From contig BBXU01001088.1 in assembly GCA_001598975.1 (NCBI GenBank), forward strand, positions 1 to 54,551: a stretch of 54,551 nucleotides of DNA, in the 5' to 3' direction. The stretch is from Parachlorella kessleri. Its lineage: Eukaryota; Chlorophyta; Trebouxiophyceae; Chlorellales; Chlorellaceae. Each line of letters starts with the position of its first letter. The stretch's first letter is position 1. The notes beneath the pieces are model-generated. The model saw only the letters and a list, made by a program, of their open reading frames with translations, was not told the origin of the DNA and did not search any database. Below, piece after piece: positions 31,621-43,455 of the stretch. The position numbers and the translations under genes are program-made.

Positions 31621-34431
31621 TTATGTTGGCACTGGTTGCTGCTGCTGCCAGCTTTGCCCCATGGCCGCTGATTGGACGTGCTGCTGCGGCGGAGCGGCTT
31701 GCCACTGAGGCACTGGCTGCTGCTGCTGCGTTTGTGCAGGTAGGAACCCAGGTGCGAAATAAGCGTGCGGCTGAGCTAGTAGCGCCTGCTGCTGCTGCTG
31801 GGCCTTCAGCGCTCTGTAGGCTTGTAGGTTGGCATACGGCAGGCCAGACTGCGGATCGCGGTACTTGGCAGGCAGCCCTGTCACTGCGCACACTGGCTTG
31901 GGCACCGGCGGTCGGGCCAGCCGCGGTAGCAGCTCTTGCGGCGTCTGCATGTTTCGCACCTCCACCGTGCTCTGCAGAACGAGCACCACCGGCAGGGAAG
32001 GCTAAATGCTGACCTCCACAGTTCGTTCAAATCCTGAACCTCCTTGAACCAACCATCTCTTCTTGATACACTGCCCGCGTCTTTGGGGCGGAGCTCAGCA
32101 CTACCACATGTCCGTCATCATGCAAGGCCAGGACTCCACCACCAGTGTGGGTGCTGATGGCATCTGTGCCTGTCAGCTCCCACTTGGTTGACATACTGCA
32201 GGACTTGCTCCCTCAGCCCTGCTCCAGCAACCACTCACCCGCTCCTCCCCATTCACCGCCTTGGATAGGAAGCGCAGCATGGGGCCCTTGTAGCGAGCCT
32301 TCTTCACCTCAGCCTTTTTCTTCGTCTGCTCCTCCATTGCCACCAGCGCCTGCAAGGCATGCCTCCTGTTTCTGAGCCTCCGCTTTCTGAAACTCTCAGC
32401 CATGGATGCATAGTCAAACTCTAAGCTGCACTGCAATGTCGCAGCGGCGGGGCGACTGGCTCGAGCTGGGTGGCAATGCTGGGGAGACCTCAGGGCGCCA
32501 AAGCGAGGTGCTCAACTGCCTGCCCCTTGAGTTGCCAGCAGCGCCTGACCTGCAGCGACTTGGTGTTCTCAATCTCGGTCTTGGCAGCCTCTGACAGCAG
32601 CTCCGCTTGAGTGAGTGGCCGGTGGCTGCTCTTCCGCACCACTCGGGTGGGCTTCAACTGCAGAAGAGCACAGCACTCGCGAGACGCCATTGCATTATCG
32701 CCAAGATGGCGGCAGGATGAGGTGCACTGCAGACCTGGGACAGGCCATGGGTCAACTCCTGCGGCGCTGCACTGGGAAGGCAACAGCTGTGCTACCTTCA
32801 GGCGGCGTAATAGCAAGTAACAGCAGCTGCCAGCTCTCCCGTGCAATAGCTTCCTCCTCATGTAGAAAGCCAAGGCCATGCACGGGCCGCAGGTCCTCCC
32901 ATCAATCCAAGGTGCAGGTTTGTGCACGCATGCATGCTGACCGTGCCTGGGGTAGAAGCTCACCATAGCCTGCAGCTGGCGCTCTTCTTCCGCCTCGGCA
33001 ACCCTCTGCCGGGTGGACTCCCGCACTGCCCTCCTCTCGAACACCGCCTGCGCGTCCAACTCTGCGCTGGGCGCGCGTCGGCGACTCGCGCCGGCGCCGG
33101 ATGCTGGGCCCTTGCTCCCAGACCCTGGCGGCTTGGGCCGCGGCGGCAGCGGCGGCTTCTTGTAGCCCGGCGGCTTGAGTGTCTTCTTCCTGGAGAGAAG
33201 AGAGGTACATCAGTGTATAGTTAGTTACTACTAACGACTCATACATATGGACATATAACTGTCCCATACAACCAACCCATACCTGCATTGCTCAAGTAAA
33301 GCTTACTGACTCTCTGTCTCACATAGCCCGTGCCACGCTGCTCTCATGGTAGCTGCCTGCGCTCCACAGTGTGAAGTTCGCATGGGTGCTACTGCTGCTG
33401 CTCACTTCTTCTCATTCGCGCGCGCCGCTGCCTCGGCTTCCTCCCCCTCCTCGTTGTCGTCCTCCCCCTCTGACTCGCTGAAATCCTGGTCTGGGACATC
33501 GTCTGGCTCTGACTCGGTCTCGTAGATCTCATCAGCCTCTTCCTCACGGAAAAAGTCCTGCGGTGCAAAAACGGCCGGGCTTTGCCAACGCACAAACAAC
33601 GCACAAAGGCCGCAACTGGCTGCAGGGATCACTACACCTACAAGGCATGGTAGGATAGCAGCCTCGCTTCTCGCCACAGCACAGCTAGGTCTGGCTGGCA
33701 TTATTTGCAAATTCACATAAGGAAATCAGTTTTACCTACCTGGTTCCAGAACTCCTCATCGGCCTGCTCGACTTCAGCGTCCTGCAGCCACCAGCACCAG
33801 CTCTCCTCACTGGCTGCCCAGAAGTGGACACTGGACAAGTGCATCGCCTTGTGCAGAGGAGTTTGCAACCAGAGGGTTGTTATATACAGGGACGGTGTTG
33901 GTGTTCTTCCAGCGACCAACGTGTCTCTGACAAGTTCCCAAGGGACAGGTTGCAAAAGGTGGTGCAACCTCAGACACAGGCACCAAAGGTGTATGTCTGC
34001 CAGCCTCATTAGACTGAAGCCGCAGACTTCATCCTTCACTGCACCAGCGCAACTAGCCCACCACGGCCCCACACCTTGGCTGCCCCGCCGCGCTCTGTCA
34101 CCAACCAACCTTGACCAGGGCTCCCATACGCTGGCCACGGGTTGCTCGCTGGGGCATATCCCTGCCTGGTGGTGGCAGCTCAGCCTTCTGGCGCTTGGCT
34201 GGGCGCCGCCGCGGCTGGTCCTCATCTGAGCTGCCCTCAACTTCATCACTGCCTTCTTCCTCGCTCCCTTCCTCTTCAGAGCCTTCCTCCCCGCTTTCCT
34301 CCTGTAGCCAGGAGTAAACTTGGTAGGCAGGTCCTGACTTAATTAGCGTTGCCTCAATCAGCTGCAAAGCTGCTGCAAGTGCTTACTTCCTCAAGCTCCT
34401 CCTCGCTTGGCAGCTCGTCACTGTCCGCCAT
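31621..34431 (-). CDS. SWC2: YL1/VPS72/SWC2 histone-variant (H2A.Z) chaperone subunit
   Basis: In yeast and animals this SWR1/SRCAP subunit binds H2A.Z-H2B and helps deposit H2A.Z in chromatin. Five exons could be fixed: 34387-34431 (MADSDELPSEEELEE), 34110-34301 (acidic run, then PRRRPAKRQKAELPP), 33740-33781 (DAEVEQADEEFWNQ), 33406-33557 (DFFREEEADEIYETESEPDD, acidic) and 32964-33189 (TLKPPGYKKPPLPPRPKPPG, then a Glu/Arg helix). Later exons include RPLTQAELLSEAAKTEIENT (about 32546-32660), ALVAMEEQTKKKAEVKKARY with KGPMLRFLSKA (about 32245-32350), and the YL1 C-terminal motif CAVTGLPAKYRDPQSGLPY with ANLQAYRALK (31621-31985, TAA). A Gln/Ala-rich tail of about 65 residues follows. The N-terminal acidic DEFW-type segment matches the H2A.Z-binding region of the family. 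The start has no alternative ATG before the acidic region. One short exon near 32800-32880 is uncertain. Confidence 0.92.
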
Positions 34432-34597
34432 GACGGGGGATGACCTGCGGTGCGGATATACTATGAAGCTTTTCTTCTTTCCTGCGATCCTCGAGACCTG
34501 TGTCTCCAAGCATGACTCATCTGCTAGTAACCTGGGCAAAGGAGGTTAGACAGATCTCAAGGGAGTGCCGCCCCTTTCACGTTAAAGACAGCAAGTA
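34432..34597. promoter_or_regulatory. Divergent promoter between the YL1 and m5U methyltransferase genes
   Basis: Only 166 bp separate the two start codons, so both 5' UTRs and core promoters must share this stretch. No TATA box is evident. Confidence 0.6.
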
Positions 34598-37500
34598 ATG
34601 CGGGTGTACTCCCTTAGTCACGGCCTGTGGCCAGGGCTATGGCGAAGCACTGCATGCACACCAGGGGCTCCCAGGAAACCTTGGCTGAGGTGCCTGGCTC
34701 GCTCAGTTCAAGTGGAAGCCCAGCAAAGCAGCTCAGAAGCCCTATCAGCCGGCGACGTGCTCCAGCTGAAGTGCACAGGCCTGTCCAGTGACGGAGCGGT
34801 GAGGCTGGAGTGGGCTGTTTCTCGAGCACCTACCGTTGCAGTGACGCCCGGCAGTCTGATCTCGAAAGGAACCCAAGACCTTCCCCAGCTGCAGGGAGTC
34901 TGCAGGACAGGCTCAGGCTGTGTAGTTTTTGTAGACAGGGCGCTCCCAGGCGAGGTCCTTGAGGCGAGACTGACCCTCGTCAAGAAGAGTGAGTGCGTGG
35001 CTACCCAACACCACAACATGCCCCTTGAACTTATGTGCTTGTTCCGTACCATGCCTGGGCGAGTACTTCAATCCCATCACTATGTCTGCAGTGCAGGCTT
35101 TGCAAGGGCGAACAAGGTGGCCTCCCTGTCCCAGCATAACCACGCCGTACCAGCACCCTGCCGCCACTTTGGCCCTTGTGGTGGCTGCTCACTGCAAAGC
35201 TTAGACTATGTGGCACAACTGCAGCACAAGCAGCAGCATGTTGTGGAGGTGCTGTCGAGGGTGGGCCGGGTTGAGAATGCTGGAGGTGAGGCAGGGTTGA
35301 CCCAAGTAGCACGGGGATGCGAGTGGTGCGGAGGGCGACTGCGCCGTCTGACGCCCCTTGCTGACACAGGAGAACATGGATGTATTGTCAAGCCAGGGTT
35401 GTGTGGTGAAGTTTCTCTGCGATTCCCCCCAGGCTCTGTGTTTATGTTGTGTTGCTGGAGCTGAAGGCTGAGGAAGTCATGTGTCTCGCACTGCGGCAAA
35501 GTAGTATCCTTGCATAATGTTGGCTTTGGTGTGTTTGCAGCGCTCGTCCGGCCTGTTGTGCCCTGCGGTCAACAGTATGGGTATCGCAACAAGATGGAGT
35601 TCAGCTTCAGCACGCAGCGGTGGCAGCCTGCTGAGGCACAAGAGCAGCAAGTACCGCCAGGTCAGCCTGGACGGCCTGGTCATGAGCACAAACAGCTGCA
35701 GCGGAGTGGCCAACGGCAACACCTGCAACACCAAGGGAGCAATGGCAGTAGCAGTCCGAGTAAGCGGAGCAGCAGTGGCAGCAACAGACCAGCAAGCAGC
35801 TCAGGGCTCTGCCTGGGACTGTTCAAGCCGGGGAGCAACCAGGCAGTCCTGCCCATTTCAGAGTGCCACTTGCAGCCCGGCATAGCCAACGAGCTGCTGC
35901 TGCTGGTGGGACAGCTATGTGAGCAGGCTGGGTTGCAGCCTTATGACCCCAGAACACGGCGTGGGCTGCTGCAGGCGGTCGTGATACGTACCGCAGCAGG
36001 TGCCAGCGCCAGTACCAGCAGCCGCAGCCGCGGCAGTGGTTACGCCGAGAGCAGCCCTGCTGAAGTGATGCTCAACTTTGTCTCAGCCAGGGATGGGAGG
36101 GGGGAGCTAGCCCGCCTGGTGCAAGCCATTGTTCAGCAGGTGGGTTGCACTTGGGCAGGGACTTCCGTATACAAGACGTGCTGGCTTTCCTACATATACT
36201 TGTTGCACAGGAGCATCCAGGGAGCGGAGGAGCAGCAGAAGCGCCCTGCTCAGTGTAGGCCCATCTCTACCTCAGCTTTTGAATGCACTTGGGGGAATTG
36301 CTGTGCAGTTCCCCTCCGTGGTCAGCATTGTGAACTCGGTATCAGATGCCTCACGGCCTGCTGGGGAGCGGGCGGTGGCGGCCGAGCACCTGCTGCATGG
36401 CCGGCCTTACCTGCTTGAGTCCGTGTGTGGGCTGGACTTTGAGGTGAGGTGGACCAATGACTGTCGTCTGTGGGGCATGTGACCCGCTTGCAGCCCCCAT
36501 AAATGTTGGGGTTACCAGATGGAGGACTAGCCCGGGTGGCGCACTAGTTGTTGTCGGAGTTGGTGTCAGTGAAGCACTAGATGCAGACACGGACGGACAA
36601 CCCGTCTCCTGCTTGCTGCCCTACTCTTGTGTTGCTGCATTTCTGGGGCCTCCACCCTTGATTGCTGTGTACTCCAGCGGCCAGCCATTGCAGGACATAT
36701 AGCAGGGGGTGGTGATGCAGAGTGAGGGTGTAAGGGGTTTGCAGCTGGGCTGTGCAGGTGAGCGCCAACTCCTTCTTCCAGACCAACACCCGACAGGCGG
36801 AGCTGCTCTATCAGCTAGTTGCCGAGGCGGCAGGTGGGCCAAGTAGGAAGCGTTGGATGCTTGTACACACCACCCAAAAGTGGTAGCTGAGGCTCCCTCA
36901 GAAGGGAAGGCGTTGTGGGTGTGATGCCCCATCGTGGTGGTGACGCTGCACTGCCCAGTGCAGCTTTCAGTCCTCTGCTTGCTTGGCAAGGAGCTCACAG
37001 GGTCTATCCGTGGCATTAACTCATGCGCCCCTGCTGCAGAGCTGCAACCCAGCGATGTGGTGTTGGACCTCTACTGCGGCACAGGCACCATCGCCTTGTC
37101 GCTGGCCCGCCGCTGCCGCGAGGTGTACGGAGTGGAGGTGGTGGAAACCGCGGTGGGTGGAGCGCAGGCAGCCCATATGTGGGAGCTGCTCACTACCTGG
37201 GCCTTAAGAGTTCCACTGGCAGTGCTGTAGTCCACTGCTGACTGTCGTAGTGCATGTCCTGGCGGCCATTACCTGGCATGCTTCATGCATTCCAGTTTCT
37301 AGTTTCTGCCAGTCTGCAAGTTAACAACTGACAAGCAGGCCCCCCTCCTGCCAGTGATATATCTGACAGCTTGTTGCTCTTCGCAGGTGGCGGACGCCAA
37401 GCGCAACGCAGCACGGAATGGCATTGATAATGCCCGCTTCCTGCTGGGTGACCTGGAGCAACCAGGGGCTGCAGAGCTGCTGTGGGGCCAGGTTCCACAG

Positions 37501-37809
37501 CCCGACGTTGTGGTGGTCGATCCGGCTCGGCCAGGCCTCTCGCCTGCAGTCATAGCCTTCTTACGGCAGTGCGGGGCGCGGCGGCTGGTGTATGTCAGCT
37601 GCAACCCGGCAACCCAGGCCAGGGACGTTGCGCTGCTGTGTGCGCAACCGGCTGGTGCAGCGGAAGCAGTGGCAGGTGGTGGCAGCGCTGGGGACGTTGC
37701 CGAGGCTCAATATCGGCTGGCATGGGTGCAGCCCTGCGACATGTTCCCACAGACGATGCATGTGGAAGCTGTGGCTGTGCTGGATAGGGTCGGTTCCCAC
37801 CTGGGGTAG
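34598..37809 (+). CDS. TrmA/RumA-family RNA (uracil-5-)-methyltransferase
   Basis: SAM-dependent enzyme forming m5U in tRNA or rRNA. The start at 34598 gives an Arg/Trp-rich leader (MRVYSLSHGLWPGLWRST) typical of organelle targeting. A TRAM-like segment (CVVFVDRALPGEVLEARLTL) is followed by the Fe-S cysteine cluster CRHFGPCGGCSLQSLDY. A catalytic-core insert includes YGYRNKMEFSFST and LGLFKPGSNQAVLPISECHL. ANSFFQTNTRQAE is formed by splicing at about 36757. SAM motif I is VVLDLYCGTGTIALSLA, followed by DVVVVDPARPGL. The nucleophilic Cys is in YVSCNPATQARD and the general-base Glu in HVEAVAVLDRV. Glutamine- and serine-rich linkers between about 35640 and 35800 are extra relative to bacterial enzymes. 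All key residues are present. The stop is TAG 37807-37809. Whether the substrate is tRNA or rRNA cannot be decided from sequence. Confidence 0.9.
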
Positions 37810-38776
37810 ACGAGAAGTTTGCATGTCCATAGACAAGGGCACCCCACAGTGGCTGCCAGGTTGGTGGTACCCCCTCCTCCTCTTAACAATGACCGAGAGG
37901 GGTGAACACTACTCAGGAATTGCTTTGACTGTTGTTTTCTAATGCTCTATTTCCCTGACATGCCACATGCTGAACTAGGCCAGAGACTGCTTCAGCAGCT
38001 TAACGTTTGATGCCAAGAGTACGTGGAAGGCATGCTTTGCATGCTATCTTCATGATACTCTCTAACTCGTAGTCTAGTCTAACAGCGTACCGCCACCTGA
38101 CCATGCTGCCCAACTGACATGCCTAACCAGCCTTGGTGTAGCAGATCAGCTGTGCTGTTCTATGCACATTTACTCAATGACGTGCCCATGGATCCAATTG
38201 TACCAAGCTGGCTGCCGACCTTGCTTCACGGCTTCTTTCAGTGCCCAAGGCAATTGGAATGATTTGGAACCAAGTGGCTTGGCAGTGCTATGCCTCATAC
38301 TGACAGCTGCAGGATTTGTGGAGGTGCTAGGGGGGCCTTTGAGTGCCCAATTTAAAGTTCTCTGTCAACTGAGGCAGCACCAATTTAGGATGGAATGCAC
38401 GTGACGGCAAGGCAGGTGGGTGCCAGGTGTGTCAGGAAGCAGAGCAGCATGCGCAGCAGCTCAATGTGCAAGTTAGCGATCATGCCACAAAGCGCAGCCA
38501 GTCGGAGGTCCTTTGTGTGGCGTTTATTTGCTTACATCCCTGGCACCGGGCCTTCGGTGGTGGGCGGGGATCATGCATGCAGGACATGCCGGGCCTATGT
38601 TTGGGGCTTTCTTGCAGCAGCAGCCATCGGATGGACAGCTGCTATTTCTTCTGAGAACTTTATTGTCATCACACGCGCTCTCCCTCTTTCCAGGTTAACC
38701 CTGATACCTTGGCAGGATTCGTTGATGTCAACCAAGTTTTTGCTTCTTTTCGGGTTCTCAGACTTAGAGTGTTTGT
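37810..38776. other. Intergenic or unassigned 5' exons
   Basis: Nothing is recognised up to about 38400. From about 38590 there are possible exons of the next gene (LQQQPSDGQLLFLLRTLLSS, then VNPDTLAGFVDVNQVFASF after an acceptor at about 38694), but their joins are uncertain. Confidence 0.35.
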
Positions 38777-40461
38777 ATGTGTCCAGAGGAGTTGCAACCG
38801 TTCCTCCAGCTGCCCCCAGGGCTTTCCCTGCCGCCCCAAGGGCCCAGCATACGGGACCGCCAGCACACACAGCTACCACTCGATGGTACTGAGCAGAGCC
38901 CTGTTCAGGACCAGCCTTTAACACAGGAAGAGCAGCTGCGGCTGCTGGAAGATCGGGAGATGTTGCGGGAATCGATGCTAGACATACCGCTGCCGCCACG
39001 AGACCAGCGGCAGTTTGACTATGGCGCCGCCTTGGCTTGGGAACAGCGGAGCAGTCTGTCCGTAGCAATTAATCCCAGGGCATCAGAGTACTTTGTGCCA
39101 GCGGTGGAGGAGGTGGCGAGTCTGGCTACCAGAGCAGGGGCACTGACAGAGCCGCAGGAACAACAGGGTCACGAGTATGAAGCATGGAGGACTCGTAACG
39201 CTGCTCTCCTTGAGGTAGGTGAAGCTTGCGGGACTGTTGAGCTCTCATATGTGTACCCGTGGGGAGTGACCAGGCTTGCTCCAGTTAGTTGTTTTTGGCA
39301 TAGAAATGCACCCCTCTCGATGTGGGAGGTCAGTGACAGCTGCATGTCATGGTCCTCCAGGAGGAAGGGCAAGTGTTGGGTGGGGAGCCAGACCACGATA
39401 CTACGATCAGTCAAATCCCAAATCTCTTAGTTTCTGATCTTGTGCAGGCGTCCAAGGGTGCCCTGTATTATTATTTTAGCAGTTCCTCATTCGACCTTTT
39501 CCCGTACACGATGTGGTGGCGCCTGTTTTGTGAGACGACACTGGCTGTGAAGGGGCCCCGGCTTGCAGGCTCCGTATCGGCCGAGGCTAGGGCCGCGCTT
39601 AGGGAGCTGGGCAGTATGAGTGGTGAAATAAGCAGGCAGGACGAAGGGCGCCTAGTGACGATCTGTAAGTGGCTTGCAGGAGAGTCGGTTGACTATGTGT
39701 GTGTTGGCCAGGAACTAGGAGGGGAGATGTTGTCCTACTTGGCGCAGGATGTCACCGATGCGTTGTCTCCCGGGGAAGGCTCTGATGACGACCACTCTGT
39801 TGTCGATCTCTGGTCGGGAGGCAGTGCCAGGTTGCTGAAGCGTGTAATGACGGCTTTTGCAGCTAGCATTGCCCTGCGCCCCTCACAGCACTGCAAAATC
39901 TTTGTGTTTCCGGGCTTCGTTCGCAGCATGCTGGGTAAGCCCAGTGGCGTGGAGGGGGCAATGTCTGTGCTAGGTGAGGGCAGCCGCCTGCCTCTGTACC
40001 CCTGTCTGTGGGTGTTCTGTGTAGATGGTGATGAGGGGGTTTCGGGGCTAGTAGTTGCTGACCTGCAGGCAGCGAGCAACTGCCGCTTTTACTTCCTGGA
40101 TTGTGAGTGGGGTGTATATCAGCTTGGATGTATATCAGCTAACTATGAGCAGGTGCGAAGGGAGGCTGTGGCAAAGGTTGAGCCAATTCGACAGCTTCTT
40201 TGTGCCTTGTTAGCAGGGAACGGGGTGGAGGACCCCTCCTTGTGGTCCTTGGGTGTGAATGCTGATGCGTTTGGTTTGTTGGGGTGGCAAGAGGCAGGTC
40301 AGGTTGAATGGAAGGTGATCGCCTCTACAAGTGGCAGTCCACTGTGCTTCGCATGCTGGCTGCTGGAATGCATTCAAAGTGGCAGCAAATTGTGCCGTGT
40401 ACGCGATGTGCATATCTGTAGAGCCATGGTGTTGGCCAGCATTGTGGGTGTTTGTGTGTGA
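38777..40461 (+). CDS. Unassigned protein with weak Ulp1/C48-peptidase-like pattern
   Basis: Two firm exons join in phase: 38777-39214 and 39448-40461, about 480 residues. The first part is Pro/Gln-rich and polar (EEQLRLLEDREMLRESMLDI). The second looks like a folded domain: WWRLFCETTLAVKGPRLAGS, KIFVFPGFVRSMLG, LPLYPCLWVFCVD, GLVVADLQAASNCRFYFLDC and PLCFACWLLECIQSG. The order (FxFP, WVFCVD, VVADL, RFYFLD, then CFACWLLECI) resembles Ulp1-type cysteine proteases, where HW precedes the V-D strand and the nucleophile lies in a D-C-G-x-F-x-C motif. Here the His position is not conserved and the Cys motif is shifted. If it belongs to that family it is divergent and perhaps catalytically dead. The true start may lie in upstream exons. 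Membership is inference only. Confidence 0.45.
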
Positions 40462-40971
40462 GGATTTGGGTCACAACTTGTGCAACTGTTCCAGTGCACA
40501 AGGAAATTGCTCGTTGAAGAAGATCACAGTTGACTGGGACAGAATTACTCGCCGAAGAAGATCACAGTTGACTGGGGCAGAGGATGCCAGGTAACACATG
40601 TGCTCACCAGGGTGTAATTGGAGCTTTGCCAGAGCTGCAAATATGCATGCCCTGCAGTGCTACCCACACTTGCCATGCATGGTGCCAGGTATCTTTGGTC
40701 CCATGGAATCTGACCCCGCAAAGTCCCGCTTTATGCTGGGTGCAGCTCTGCCGAGGCACATAAGCAAGAGGTCGAAACGCTAGTGCAACTTCCAACTACC
40801 TTCCGAACATAGAGGCATACATGAATGCAATTGCAACGCTCTGCGGTTTGGCTGAGTTTCTGCTCTAGTAGGTCTCTAACCCGAGAGAACCACTGGAACT
40901 TGTCACTCTGCTATCCTGCCCTTCTACTTTGCAAACTTGCTGTTCGGTTGTTGATCGGGTAGGACGCAGCG
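40462..40971. other. Intergenic, with a short tandem repeat
   Basis: A unit of about 37 bp containing gaagaagatcacagttgact is present twice in tandem (40516-40586) with a few changes. No gene is evident in the rest. Confidence 0.5.
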
Positions 40972-42724
40972 ATGTTAGCATTTCAGCTGCCACAGGAGTT
41001 GCTTGAGCATGTATTCAGAGTGGAGCTGGGCGACAGGCCTGTCTTGAGCCTCGATGACAGGGTGAGCCTGTTGCCTGATCTTCGTTTGAAAGCTGCTCAA
41101 ACTGGGCTTCCTTGCTACCAGCTGGCAGAGGAACTTTCCAGTTTTTATGTACTAGTCTGCAGGTGCGCTGCCTGGCAGTGTGCAGGCTGTGGAGGAGGGT
41201 CTTAGACCCAAGCCGTTTGCCGGTGCACTATCTTGAGCTGAACATGTCGGATTGCTGTCAGACAGGCTCGCTGGCAGAGTGGGTGTGCTCCAAAAAGCCT
41301 GCAGTGCTGTCTTTCACCCGTAATGACTGGATTGATGGCGAGTACTTCGAAGCCCAGTCGCCCGAGGTCCAGTGCGCTTCCAAAGCTTTGCTATCGCTGC
41401 AACGTGCGGTGAGTTGGGTACCATGTATGACCTTGTACCAGCTGGCCTCGAGGCAGCGTTGATCCTGGAGGAAGCTCGCGTTTCAGTACCACTTGCTGTC
41501 AAACTTGCCGTGCTGGACTCTTGATGAAAACCTGCCCCACCTGACCCACCCATGCCACCCCACCCTGCCTTATCCTTCTTAACTCTACATGTGCAGGTGC
41601 TTCAGAAGCTATCGCTGTCGCTCCCTGCAGATGCAAAAGGGCAGTTCTGGCCAGCAATCTGCCAGTTTCCCAACCTCAAGCAACTGAAGTTGGTCTTGTT
41701 CGACAGGGCTGTGCTGGACAGCAGCATGCTGCGCAGCCTGCCGCCGTTACTAACAGACCTTGAGGTGGCGGTGGCAGACGTGCATATCCAGGGCTCTGGG
41801 GTGCTCCCTTCACTGACACACCTGAAATTTGGTTATGCCAGCAAATTGGTGGTGAATGCCTTTTTGCCCAGCCTGGTCTGTCTGACCACCGACGATGTGG
41901 GCAGTGTGCAGCTGGTGGGGGAACAGCTGCAGCTGCCTCGCCTCGCGGGTCTGCACCTCGACTGCGACGAGGGCGCAGTAGACTTTGGCAGCATGCCTGC
42001 CCTTCAGGAGCTTCACAGCTGTGGCTCTGGTCCACACGCAGTGTCAGGCATGACAGCCCTTGAGAACCTTGAGATCCTCAAGTTCCCCAGCATATGGGCA
42101 GGAAACCTGCGGACGACTGCCAGCATTTTGCAGCAGGCCCCAGCCATGCTGCGCGAATTGAAGGTGAACTTCCATAGACCCTGTCTGGGCCAGCAAGCAG
42201 CTGAGTTTGCGGTGCAGCTTGGCCCGGCTTTGGGCAGGTTTGCTCGGCTGGACTACTTTGCCAGCAACAGCACAGCCTTCCTGCCATACCTGCGCACCCT
42301 GTCAGGCTTACGCAGCTTGGAGTTTTGGGGGCTGCCTGCCGCTGACCTGTCCATCCAGGATGCCGAGCACCTGGCTGCTGGGTTCTCCAGCCTAGAGAAA
42401 CTTACCTTTCTTAGTCAGAAGAGGAACACTGCGAGGGACCTGCGCCTGCAGGTGAGACTGTTGGTCTTGTTGGCTGTTAGGATATACGTTTGTTGTATTC
42501 ATAGCTGTCCCTGCAGTGCACAGGCAACGCATGGGAACGTTTACGCCTGCATGTTGGGCTATAGACTGCATGCTGCAGCTTGCACCACCGCACTAGGGCT
42601 AGCTCTTGTCGTGCCGGGTGCAGTGTGCTTGACTGCTATGGAGAGCGGCTCTGCACATGTGCTATGCTTGCAGTTGCTGGCCAGCATTCTGCCCGTCGGC
42701 TGCAGCATATGGGAATCAGATTAG
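40972..42724 (+). CDS. F-box / leucine-rich-repeat protein 1
   Basis: Exons: 40972-41061, 41163-41408, 41597-42451 and 42674-42724 (TAG), about 410 residues. The N-terminus is an F-box split by an intron: MLAFQLPQELLEHVF ... LSLDDR joined to VRCLAVCRLWRRVLDPSRLP. Degenerate LRRs follow: LQKLSLSLPADAKG, FPNLKQLKLVLFDRAVLDSS, LPPLLTDLEVAVADVHIQGS, LPSLTHLKFGYASKLVV, LPRLAGLHLDCDEGAVDF and LSGLRSLEFWGLPAADLSIQ. The C-terminus is LLASILPVGCSIWESD. F-box proteins usually dock on SKP1 in SCF ubiquitin ligases while their LRRs choose the target; the target is unknown. The gene is a paralog of 49710-51932 with the same exon phases. TGTAA follows at 42869-42873. Confidence 0.85.
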
Positions 42725-42868
42725 CATCTTTCGGAGAGCAGCATGTAGCAACGTAGCAGCGACATTGTCATTCATCCTTGGCAGAAGGAAAAGAGCTTTG
42801 ATCATTCTAGTTCAAATGGCAGTTCCTGTATATGAAAGGTGACCGACTCCACTCCCTAGGCCATGTGC

Positions 42869-42873
42869 TGTAA
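42869..42873 (+). terminator. TGTAA poly(A) signal of F-box/LRR gene 1
   Basis: It lies 145 nt after the TAG at 42724. Confidence 0.45.
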
Positions 42874-43112
42874 TATATATGGCTGAACTACATAGCTGAA
42901 CTTACGTGCCGGGTTTGGGTCACACAGGTCAGCAAGTCTGTGACCAGATGCATATGTAAAAATCAAATATATACGTTGGAGCAGTGTCCTACTGAACGCT
43001 TTCTTGGGGAAATCAAATACCAACCAGTACTGCTAGCATTGCGTGCTGGCTCATTTGGTATTGGGTCACACAGTACAGAAATTGCAGTAAGCCCTGGACT
43101 TGAACATATAGC

Positions 43113-43286
43113 TTCAGTTGAGCTGCATCTCCTCTTCCCGTAGCCTTAGCTTGTCTTGGGGAGAGAATTACTGGCTCAGAACTCAGGCAAGACTCAGGCT
43201 CATTCTGCATCCAGCCCTGTCAGTCCCGTCCAGTCCAGCCCAGCTCTACTCCCTGTTTGCACTACCTGCCACCCATGCTAATATAG
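43113..43286 (+). repeat. Direct repeat, copy 1 (about 174 bp)
   Basis: It is nearly identical over its length to 52942-53115, including ggagagaattactggctcag and ctcaggcaagactcaggctc, and ends at catgctaata. Both copies lie downstream of an F-box/LRR paralog in the same orientation. Confidence 0.85.
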
Positions 43287-43455
43287 AGCCCAGTACGTCC
43301 CAACCTAATCTCTGTTCACAGTGCCTGCCACCTTCACCAATTTATATCACATTATTTCATTTAAGGGCAGTGTGGACGCTGGGATTTTTTTTTCGGGGAA
43401 AAACAAAGTGCCAAATACCAAAACCTCCAAATGACGCACCCATCATTCCATCATT

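Larger units (their letters stand above)
42725..43455. other. Tail-to-tail spacer with repeat copy 1
   Basis: The spacer holds the 3' UTR of F-box/LRR gene 1, the repeat copy at 43113-43286 and a T9 run near 43384. No gene is seen. Confidence 0.5.

Noticed and set aside
40516..40586. The two-unit tandem repeat as a CRISPR-like or satellite array
   Set aside because: There are only two imperfect units with no spacers. It is a simple local duplication.
43384..43392. T-run near the gene E end as a bacterial-type terminator or retroelement tail
   Set aside because: It is only nine bases, with no stem before it and no target-site duplication seen, and the window is eukaryotic.
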